Below are positions 1 through 4,415 of a stretch of 5,830 nucleotides of DNA, in pieces (positions within the stretch are counted from its first letter, which is position 1; each line of letters opens with the position of its first letter). The notes beneath the pieces were generated by a model, which was not told where the DNA came from, did not search any database, and saw nothing but the letters and a program-made list of their open reading frames with translations. The translations under genes and the position numbers were made by a program. The stretch lies in the NCBI GenBank assembly GCA_902782625.1, contig CACZNZ010000512.1:1-5830 (forward strand), in the 5' to 3' direction. The stretch comes from an uncultured Lachnospiraceae bacterium. GTDB taxonomy: Bacteria > Bacillota > Clostridia > Lachnospirales > Lachnospiraceae.

Positions 1-365
1 GAGAAGCCGGCGCCATGGTGGATAAAAATGAGATTGTGAATCTTGCGAATATGCGTGCAAAGTCTATTGAGGAAGATGCCAGCAAAGCGGCAGATACCAT
101 GACCAGAGAAGCAGCGGATTCAGCCAGAGAAGTACAGATTGGAGCGCTTCAATATACAAAGAATCTCCTTGAAGGCCTTGAGGATATGTACAAAGGAATG
201 ATTGCGACAGAGAGAGAATACTTTGATGCAGTAATCGCAAAACTTGAGGAAGAACACAAAACTATCATGGATAATCGTCATGAGATCGATCTGCAGCTCG
301 GGGCAGGGCCAAAAGGAACCAGAAGCAAAGAAGAATTTGAAGGTCAGGAAAAATCCGAAGAATAA
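1..365 (+). CDS. C-terminal part of an alanine/glutamate-rich coiled-coil protein (V-ATPase subunit H-like or DivIVA-like), 5' end outside window
   Basis: The reading frame is open to the left edge (first full codon at position 3), and the first ATG at 15 has no ribosome site before it, so I read this as the end of a longer gene. The visible part is about 120 residues and almost entirely helical and charged: an Ala/Glu-rich stretch (AKSIEEDASKAADTMTREA) followed by a region with Tyr and Leu at regular spacing (YTKNLLEGLEDMYKGMI) and an acidic tail. I see no catalytic motif. Proteins of this look, often labelled ATPase or H+-ATPase subunit H, sit near coaD in many Lachnospiraceae and may be membrane- or division-associated coiled coils; this identity is inferred from composition, not from a diagnostic motif. 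No terminator follows its stop, so read-through into the YceD gene is possible. Confidence 0.6.
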   Translation, partial: EAGAMVDKNEIVNLANMRAKSIEEDASKAADTMTREAADSAREVQIGALQYTKNLLEGLEDMYKGMIATEREYFDAVIAKLEEEHKTIMDNRHEIDLQLGAGPKGTRSKEEFEGQEKSEE

Positions 366-391
366 TATCTGTCAATTACAAAAGTATTTTC

Positions 392-420
392 TTGACAAGG
401 GTGATTGACATGTGTATAAT
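392..420 (+). promoter_or_regulatory. Sigma-A-type promoter for yceD-rpmF, perfect consensus
   Basis: TTGACA (392-397), a 17-nt spacer and TATAAT (415-420) match the housekeeping consensus at all twelve positions. Transcription should start near 427, giving a leader of about 28 nt before the YceD start at 455. A second TTGACA lies at 405-410, but no good -10 box stands 16-18 nt after it (best is TATGAG at 429-434). Such a strong promoter fits a ribosomal protein unit. Confidence 0.88.
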
Positions 421-454
421 TGATTGAGTATGAGCAAAAGAGGTTGATGTTATT

Positions 455-982
455 ATGTCTATTAATATATCAGAACTCTTATCAATTCCATCTGTCAGCA
501 GAAAGTATGAAGCAGAGGCAGGTTTTGACAGACTCACCTTAGGTCACGGACTTCACTATGATATCAAAGAGAAAGAACCGTTTGTACTTCAGGTGGCAAA
601 AGACGGTCAGAATCTTCATGTAACAGGTAACACGGAAGTGAAGCTTGTTATGCCCTGTGACCGATGCCTTAGTGATGTAGAGATTACATTGCCGGTTCAT
701 ATTGACCGAAAGGCTGTACTCAAGAAAGATCCAGATGGAGAAGGAGACGACGATGATGAACAGGGTTTCATCGAGGGATGTTTGCTTGATGCTGATCAGC
801 TGATCCGAGATGAACTCGTGATCGCACTGCCTACGAAAGTGCTCTGCCGAGAAGACTGCAAAGGACTTTGCAGCACTTGTGGAAAGAATCTGAATCTGGG
901 TTCCTGCAATTGTGAAAAAGAAAGCCGCGATCCAAGAATGGCGGCTATTGCAGATATTTTCCGAGAGTTTCAGGAGAAGTAA
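455..982 (+). CDS. yceD: DUF177 / YceD family protein, associated with rpmF
   Basis: This 175-residue protein belongs to the YceD (DUF177) family, which is widely found directly before rpmF. Its role is not settled; links to ribosomal RNA or large-subunit metabolism have been proposed for relatives. Family hallmarks visible are the central CDRCL motif (Cys68 and Cys71), an acidic loop at 92-103 (DPDGEGDDDDEQ), and a C-terminal cluster VLCREDCKGLCSTCGKNLN with Cys131, Cys135, Cys139 and Cys142, then Cys151 and Cys153 and the closing DPRMAAIADIF. The cysteine pairs suggest metal binding. The start is supported by AAGAGGT at 438-444, 10 nt before the ATG, and by the promoter just upstream. It is co-transcribed with rpmF, which begins 64 nt later with no terminator between. 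Confidence 0.92.
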   Translation: MSINISELLSIPSVSRKYEAEAGFDRLTLGHGLHYDIKEKEPFVLQVAKDGQNLHVTGNTEVKLVMPCDRCLSDVEITLPVHIDRKAVLKKDPDGEGDDDDEQGFIEGCLLDADQLIRDELVIALPTKVLCREDCKGLCSTCGKNLNLGSCNCEKESRDPRMAAIADIFREFQEK

Positions 983-1046
983 GATCACAAGAGATCCCGG
1001 GTAAGAATCCATGCGTCGTATAGTAAATGAAGAGGAGGTGTAACCT

Positions 1047-1226
1047 GTGTCCATTTGTCCAAAGAATAAGTCATCCAAAGGAAGAAGAGACCGCCGTAGA
1101 GCAAACTGGAAGATGACAGCTCCGACATTGGTAAAGTGCAGTAAGTGTGGTGCTTTAACGATGCCTCATAGAGTTTGCAGACATTGTGGCTCCTACAATA
1201 AAAAGGAGATCGTTGCTGTAGACTAA
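1047..1226 (+). CDS. rpmF: 50S ribosomal protein L32 (zinc-binding form), GTG start
   Basis: This 59-residue protein is L32, a small structural component of the large ribosomal subunit. The N-terminal basic segment (PKNKSSKGRRDRRRANWK) binds 23S rRNA, and the zinc ribbon is intact: CSKC at 31-34 and CRHC at 44-47, so this is the C+ type. Translation starts at GTG, read as Met; AGGAGGTG at 1033-1040 lies 6 nt upstream and no in-frame ATG fits, so the start is firm. The gene follows yceD in the expected order and is closed by an intrinsic terminator 22 nt after the stop. The usual later partners plsX and acpP do not follow. Confidence 0.97.
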   Translation: MSICPKNKSSKGRRDRRRANWKMTAPTLVKCSKCGALTMPHRVCRHCGSYNKKEIVAVD

Positions 1227-1248
1227 TATCTCTACATTGGTTTTTTGA

Positions 1249-1282
1249 GGGTTTGGCGATTCTTTCGTTAAACCCCTTTTTT
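1249..1282 (+). terminator. Rho-independent terminator after rpmF
   Basis: An 11-bp stem pairs 1249-1259 (GGGTTTGGCGA) with 1265-1275 (TCGTTAAACCC), including two G-T wobbles. The loop is 5 nt (TTCTT), and after one C comes a run of six T at 1277-1282. It ends the yceD-rpmF transcript and lies only 28 nt before the next start codon. Confidence 0.9.
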
Positions 1283-1300
1283 CGTTTGTCCTTTTTTGAC

Positions 1301-1307
1301 AGGAGGT
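1301..1307 (+). promoter_or_regulatory. Ribosome binding site fixing the DUF1295 gene start
   Basis: AGGAGGT stands directly before TTTATG, so ATG at 1311 is the real start. An in-frame TTG at 1296 would place the ribosome site inside the coding region. Confidence 0.85.
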
Positions 1308-1310
1308 TTT

Positions 1311-2099
1311 ATGCAGACATTAGGAATTATGTTTCTATGTGCACTGGTGATCAGTGCCCTAGGATTTATCATGTATGTTTATTTTTTCTCGGTTGGGTAT
1401 GGCTTTTCCATTGCTGCGATTGCTTCAGCGCTGCTGATTCTGTTTCAAAAGACCCTTACACCGGGGGCTGTGATTGAATGCGTGCTTTTGATACTTTACG
1501 GGATTCGACTTGGGTCCTATCTGGTTATCAGAGAATGTAAAAGCACCTCATATAAAAACCTTCTAAAAGGGGAGACAAAAGAAAATGTTAAAATGAGTGT
1601 TAAAGTGATGATATGGATCTCCTGTGCCTTCTTGTATACCTGTATGTGTGCACCTGTCATGTTTCGTATGCGTGAAAGTACGAGCTGGGATTTGTTCCTG
1701 ATAATCGGACTGATACTAATGGCTGCAGGAATCTTGATGGAGATTGCGGCTGACTACCAGAAAAGTGTTTCCAAGAAAAAGAATCCAGGACAGTTTGTAA
1801 GTACCGGTTTGTACCGCATTGTCCGATGCCCGAATTACCTGGGAGAACTTTTTCTGTGGTCCGGAGTGTTCCTTGCAGGAATACCGGCCTTCCATACGGT
1901 GGGATCATGGATTATCGCTGTTGTTGGTTATGCAGGAATTATTTATGTGATGTTTTCCGGAGCCAGAAGGCTCGAAATCAGACAGGATAAAAACTATGGA
2001 GAGGATGAACGGTACCAGGAATATGTTTCCAGAACACCGATCCTTATTCCCTTTATCCCTTTATACAGTGTCAGGAAATATACCTGGCTGGTTGCGTAG
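1311..2099 (+). CDS. DUF1295 / steroid 5-alpha-reductase-like integral membrane protein
   Basis: This is a 262-residue membrane protein with hydrophobic segments near residues 4-27, 30-46, 53-72, 97-118, 127-147, 180-193 and 198-216. The C-terminal half carries the hallmark of the DUF1295 and isoprenylcysteine-methyltransferase-like superfamily: MEIAADYQK (143-151), the GLYRIVRCPNYLGE motif (166-179), and RRLEIRQDKNYGEDERYQEYV (219-239) ending in TPILIPF. In eukaryotic relatives these segments bind NADPH (reductases) or S-adenosylmethionine (methyltransferases) and act on lipids or prenyl groups. The bacterial substrate is unknown and I cannot tell which cofactor is used. The gene opens a three-gene set with the ACT and Cys-rich genes. 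No promoter is visible between it and the rpmF terminator. Confidence 0.85.
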   Translation: MQTLGIMFLCALVISALGFIMYVYFFSVGYGFSIAAIASALLILFQKTLTPGAVIECVLLILYGIRLGSYLVIRECKSTSYKNLLKGETKENVKMSVKVMIWISCAFLYTCMCAPVMFRMRESTSWDLFLIIGLILMAAGILMEIAADYQKSVSKKKNPGQFVSTGLYRIVRCPNYLGELFLWSGVFLAGIPAFHTVGSWIIAVVGYAGIIYVMFSGARRLEIRQDKNYGEDERYQEYVSRTPILIPFIPLYSVRKYTWLVA

Positions 2100-2130
2100 T
2101 CCTTATTGATATGTCAGAAAGGAAAAAGAT

Positions 2131-2538
2131 ATGTTAAATCAGATATCCGTTTATGCGGAAAACCAAAGAGGAACCATGAAAAAAATTACGGAGATCCTTG
2201 CCCGGGAGAATATCAATATTCTGGGATCTGTTACAAATGACAGTGCAGAGTACGGTATTGTCCGTATGGTCGTTTCTGATCCGGAAAAGGCTGCCACTGC
2301 ATTTAAAGATGCAGGTTTTCTTTGTAAGATGATCAAGGTGATCGGTGTCGAGATCACAGATGAAGCCGGACAACTCGACAAACTTCTCAGTGCTTTATAT
2401 GACAGTTATATCAATATTGATTATATGTATCTATCCTTTAACCGTCTGTCTGGAAAGCCGATCATTATCCTGCATACAGATGATATTTATGAAGTAGAAG
2501 ACTGTATCAAGGCCAAAGGATTTCAAGTCAGCGAGTAG
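2131..2538 (+). CDS. Tandem ACT-domain protein (amino-acid-binding regulator type)
   Basis: This 135-residue protein is made of two ACT-like repeats and nothing else. The first covers about residues 3-66, with the typical opening ISVYAENQRGTMKKITEILARENINI, in which Gly14 before helix 1 is the usual ligand-loop position. The second covers about 68-133 (VEITDEAGQLDKLLSALYDSYINIDYMY). ACT pairs commonly bind amino acids or other small molecules and control an enzyme or regulator. With no catalytic or DNA-binding part, this one would act as a free-standing sensor. Its partner and ligand cannot be read from the sequence. It starts 31 nt after the DUF1295 gene, with AGAAAGGA before the ATG, and its stop lies 17 nt before the start of the Cys-rich gene, consistent with one transcript. 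Confidence 0.85.
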   Translation: MLNQISVYAENQRGTMKKITEILARENINILGSVTNDSAEYGIVRMVVSDPEKAATAFKDAGFLCKMIKVIGVEITDEAGQLDKLLSALYDSYINIDYMYLSFNRLSGKPIIILHTDDIYEVEDCIKAKGFQVSE

Positions 2539-2542
2539 TGAA

Positions 2543-2550
2543 GAAAGGGG
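2543..2550 (+). promoter_or_regulatory. Ribosome binding site fixing the Cys-rich gene start
   Basis: GAAAGGGG lies 5 nt before ATG 2556. This favours that start over the in-frame GTG at 2538, which would overlap the ACT gene's stop codon and has no comparable site. Confidence 0.7.
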
Positions 2551-2555
2551 AAACT

Positions 2556-2936
2556 ATGACAACACAGGAAAGAGTCGATCATGCTCTGGAATTAAAACAT
2601 GGTAACTGCAATTGCGCACAGGCAGCTCTCCTGGCTTTTTCTGACCGCATCGATATGGATGAGAAAAAGCTCTATCAGCTTGCAGCTGGATTTGGCGGAG
2701 GAATGGGATGCATGGAAGGAAACTGTGGAGCACTTGTCGGTGCCGTTATGGCTTGTGGAATGATCAAAGAAGGAAAAGGCTGTGCCAGGTATTCCCGTGG
2801 CATCTACCAGGAGTTTGTCAGTAAATGCGGATCTTCTGTCTGTAAAGAATTGAAGGGCGTAGAGACGGGAAAGATGCTCTGCAGTTGTGATGACTGCGTC
2901 CGCCATGCGGTGTGTGCGGCAGATTCAATCCTTTAA
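2556..2936 (+). CDS. C_GCAxxG_C_C family cysteine-rich protein (putative redox protein)
   Basis: This 126-residue protein has twelve cysteines. Its pattern matches the C_GCAxxG_C_C family: GNCNCAQAAL at 16-25 (Cys18, Cys20), then FGGGMGCMEGNCGALVGAVMACG at 46-68 (Cys52, Cys57, Cys67), Cys76, then CGSSVC (Cys91, Cys96) and a C-terminal CSCDDC (Cys109, Cys111, Cys114) with Cys120. The family is presumed redox-active or metal-cluster-binding, but no biochemical role is established as far as I know. The canonical first motif GCA reads NCA here (Asn19-Cys20-Ala21), a mild deviation. There is no signal peptide, so it should be cytoplasmic. It is the last gene of the DUF1295-ACT set, and its final 12 bp overlap the 3' end of the opposite-strand gene. 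Confidence 0.85.
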   Translation: MTTQERVDHALELKHGNCNCAQAALLAFSDRIDMDEKKLYQLAAGFGGGMGCMEGNCGALVGAVMACGMIKEGKGCARYSRGIYQEFVSKCGSSVCKELKGVETGKMLCSCDDCVRHAVCAADSIL

Positions 2937-3602
2937 TATACCAATCATGGAAATGCCTTTGCTCTTTCCGTGATTGATGCGGGAACAAAGCTGATGAAAA
3001 GAAGAACAGGAATCGGGACGTTCACCGTTGCCATAGAGATTATGGACGGTGTATGTCCCTTTTTTATTGGAAATATAAACAGTATGGATCTGTGCACGGA
3101 TATCATTTTTATCATTGTAGAAAGTATAGAGCAGATAGTCGTGATCATTGGCAATACGCTCAAAATCTTTCTCATGTACAGACATCGTCACGCCCAACCC
3201 AAGACTCTTTAAGAAACGCTCCAGCATTTTCGGTGAGGTCCCGAATATTCCGGAAAAGATTATACCTTTCTTTTCGAAAATGTGCAAAAGTTCAGGGAAA
3301 GAGAATGGAATATCAGAAGAAAAGTCTTGTGACAGGTCGACCAGTGCATTGTATACCGCAATGACTTCACAACCGGAAAAACGTACAGAAGTCCTGCCAA
3401 ACCGGAGATCACGGTAATGATTCTGATCTTCGATGTAACCTTTGTTTCTTGCAATTGTTTTTTGGTGGTTGCCAAATGCAGATTGATTGTGTAAAAGATT
3501 CCTGCCGGAGGCCATAGAAGGAACTTTACAGAACATATCAAGGATACGGATCATATGGGAATTATGAATCTTGTGAGGAATGAAAGACCAGAGTTTTTCC
3601 AT
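2925..3602 (-). CDS. Predicted C39-like / papain-fold cysteine peptidase family protein, function unknown
   Basis: The minus-strand start is ATG at 3602, chosen for AAAGGAG (3615-3609) 6 nt before it; a longer in-frame start at 3644 has no such site. The 225-residue product has no signal peptide or membrane segment. After a basic N-terminal region (1-65), the order of elements resembles C39-type peptidases. These are GCEVIAVYNALVDL with candidate nucleophile Cys78 at the start of a helix, FPELLHIFEKKG, a GTSPKMLERFLKSLGLGV segment (121-138), DYLLYTFYN (155-163), QIHTVYI with candidate His173, and GTYTVHNLYGNG with candidate Asn188. The Gln that usually forms the oxyanion hole before the Cys is not evident (Ser72 at -6). 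It could therefore be an active protease, an amidase or transferase of the same fold, or inactive. It stands alone on its strand. Confidence 0.6.
   Translation of the reverse strand: MEKLWSFIPHKIHNSHMIRILDMFCKVPSMASGRNLLHNQSAFGNHQKTIARNKGYIEDQNHYRDLRFGRTSVRFSGCEVIAVYNALVDLSQDFSSDIPFSFPELLHIFEKKGIIFSGIFGTSPKMLERFLKSLGLGVTMSVHEKDFERIANDHDYLLYTFYNDKNDIRAQIHTVYISNKKGTYTVHNLYGNGERPDSCSSFHQLCSRINHGKSKGISMIGILKD
2942..2976. other. 12-bp hairpin without T-run at a convergent gene end
   Basis: CAATCATGGAAA (2942-2953) pairs with TTTCCGTGATTG (2965-2976), with one T-G wobble and an 11-nt loop. It starts 6 nt after the plus-strand stop at 2936 and lies within the last codons of the minus-strand gene. 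Neither strand has a T-run after it, so it is not a standard intrinsic terminator. It may protect or define the 3' end of the plus-strand mRNA. Confidence 0.45.
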
Positions 3603-3608
3603 GGCCGG

Positions 3609-3615
3609 CTCCTTT
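3609..3615 (-). promoter_or_regulatory. Ribosome binding site fixing the minus-strand gene start
   Basis: AAAGGAG on the minus strand stands 6 nt before ATG 3602. Confidence 0.8.
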
Positions 3616-3620
3616 CTATT

Positions 3621-3651
3621 TATTATCATGATTCCTGATATCATATTATTA
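3621..3651. repeat. Imperfect inverted repeat, candidate operator in the divergent region
   Basis: TATTATCATGAT (3621-3632) and ATCATATTATTA (3640-3651) are complementary at 9 of 12 positions, with a perfect inner ATGAT/ATCAT and a 7-nt spacer. It covers the predicted minus-strand transcription start and part of its -10. The region is AT-rich, so chance symmetry is a real possibility. Confidence 0.3.
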
Positions 3652-3656
3652 TAGCA
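3648..3656 (-). promoter_or_regulatory. Extended -10 promoter for the C39-like gene
   Basis: Read on the minus strand from 3656 to 3648 the sequence is TGCTATAAT: a perfect -10 hexamer preceded by the TGn extension. No good -35 is present (CACACG lies at the right distance), which is typical of extended -10 promoters. The predicted start near 3641 gives a leader of about 39 nt. Confidence 0.55.
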
Positions 3657-3685
3657 TTGAAATCCCTGTCCGTGTGTATTATAAT
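3657..3685 (+). promoter_or_regulatory. Sigma-A-type promoter for the EutP-like gene
   Basis: TTGAAA (3657-3662), a 17-nt spacer and TATAAT (3680-3685) give 11 of 12 consensus matches. The start near 3692 leaves a short leader holding the ribosome site. Its -35 box directly abuts the extended -10 of the opposite-strand promoter. Confidence 0.8.
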
Positions 3686-3704
3686 ATATTTTAGATTAAA
3701 TGGT

Positions 3705-3711
3705 AAGGAGG
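3705..3711 (+). promoter_or_regulatory. Ribosome binding site fixing the EutP-like gene start
   Basis: AAGGAGG lies 5 nt before ATG 3717. The frame is open back to 3657, but that earlier ATT-region start lies inside the promoter. Confidence 0.85.
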
Positions 3712-3716
3712 TTCTT

Positions 3717-4253
3717 ATGCGCAAGATAATGTTTGTCGGCCGAAGCGAGTCCGGTAAAACGACGATTATGCAGGCCATGAAAGGTGAAAAGATCGTTTAT
3801 CATAAGACACAGTATATTAACCATTATGATGTAGTAATAGATACACCCGGAGAATACGCAGAGACAAAAGAACTGTCATCTGCTCTTGCAATCTATGGGG
3901 CAGAAGCAGATGTGATCGGGCTGCTGATGAGTGCAACGGAACCTTATTCCCTTTACCCGCCGAATGTTGTTTCCGTAAGCAACAGAGAGATCGTCGGTGT
4001 AGTTACCAAAATTGATCACTGGGCAGCTGATCCTGAACAGGCAGCCGAATGGCTGAGAATTGCCGGATGTAAGAAAATTTTCTACACCAGTGCTTACACC
4101 GGCGAGGGAATTGCTGATATCCTGGAATATCTGAAAGAATCTATTGATGTCCTTCCGTGGGAAGAGGCAAAAGCAAAGTATGATGAGATCGGATATGGCC
4201 CGGGAGAAAGTAAGAAGATGACAAGAGAGCTTGAGAGAGCTTTATCTTTATAA
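3717..4253 (+). CDS. eutP: EutP/PduV-type small P-loop GTPase (stand-alone)
   Basis: This 178-residue protein is a small Ras-like P-loop NTPase of the EutP/PduV family. All main nucleotide motifs are visible: G1 GRSESGKTT at 8-16, G3 DTPGEY at 42-47, G4 TKID at 97-100 and G5 TSAYTGEG at 124-131. The segments YHKTQYINHYDVVIDTPGEY and SATEPYSLYPPN are typical of the family. In ethanolamine or propanediol operons these proteins are tied to bacterial microcompartments, and Salmonella EutP has been reported to have acetate kinase activity. Here no shell, ethanolamine or propanediol gene is nearby, so the role is open. A charged C-terminal extension (about 149-178) goes beyond the core domain. It has its own promoter and terminator, so it is a single-gene unit. 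Confidence 0.87.
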   Translation: MRKIMFVGRSESGKTTIMQAMKGEKIVYHKTQYINHYDVVIDTPGEYAETKELSSALAIYGAEADVIGLLMSATEPYSLYPPNVVSVSNREIVGVVTKIDHWAADPEQAAEWLRIAGCKKIFYTSAYTGEGIADILEYLKESIDVLPWEEAKAKYDEIGYGPGESKKMTRELERALSL

Positions 4254-4276
4254 AATATAATGAAGAAAATGATAGG

Positions 4277-4314
4277 TGCAGCCGTCTGTGTATACAACAG
4301 ACAGCTGCATTTTT
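4277..4314 (+). terminator. Rho-independent terminator after the EutP-like gene
   Basis: TGCAGC-C-GTCTGT (4277-4289) pairs with ACAGAC-A-GCTGCA (4297-4309): 12 base pairs with one internal C/A mismatch and a 7-nt loop. A five-T run follows at 4310-4314. It lies 23 nt after the stop codon. Confidence 0.9.
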
Positions 4315-4398
4315 ATATAGCCTAAACTTTATAAAAATGTCAGAAATAATCATAGCTTCTGTAATATTCTTCTAGTATGATTAAATGTATAAACCTAA

Positions 4399-4406
4399 AG
4401 AGGAGG
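4399..4406 (+). promoter_or_regulatory. Ribosome binding site fixing the DUF4349 gene start
   Basis: AGAGGAGG lies 9 nt before ATG 4416, which begins a clear lipoprotein signal peptide. The in-frame ATG at 4377 would bury this site and add a charged stretch ahead of the signal. Confidence 0.8.
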
Positions 4407-4415
4407 AATGAATAT

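Noticed and set aside
539..1078. 179-codon open frame on the minus strand over yceD
   Set aside because: It lies opposite the well-supported YceD gene, has no ribosome site and its product is low-complexity hydrophobic without a recognisable family.
1200..1296. AAAAAGGA (1200-1207) can pair with TCCTTTTT (1289-1296) around the rpmF terminator
   Set aside because: The pairing encloses the terminator rather than competing with it and is simple-sequence A/T; not enough for an attenuator claim.
1296..1301. TTGACA just before the DUF1295 gene
   Set aside because: It overlaps the ribosome site and has no -10 box 16-18 nt downstream, so it cannot serve as that gene's promoter.
1253..1477. Plus-strand open frame overlapping the DUF1295 gene start
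   Set aside because: It begins inside the terminator stem and is a shifted-frame shadow of the membrane gene; no ribosome site.
3053..3417. Several plus-strand open frames opposite the C39-like gene
   Set aside because: They are antisense shadows without ribosome sites or recognisable domains; the minus-strand frame has a good start and a plausible fold.
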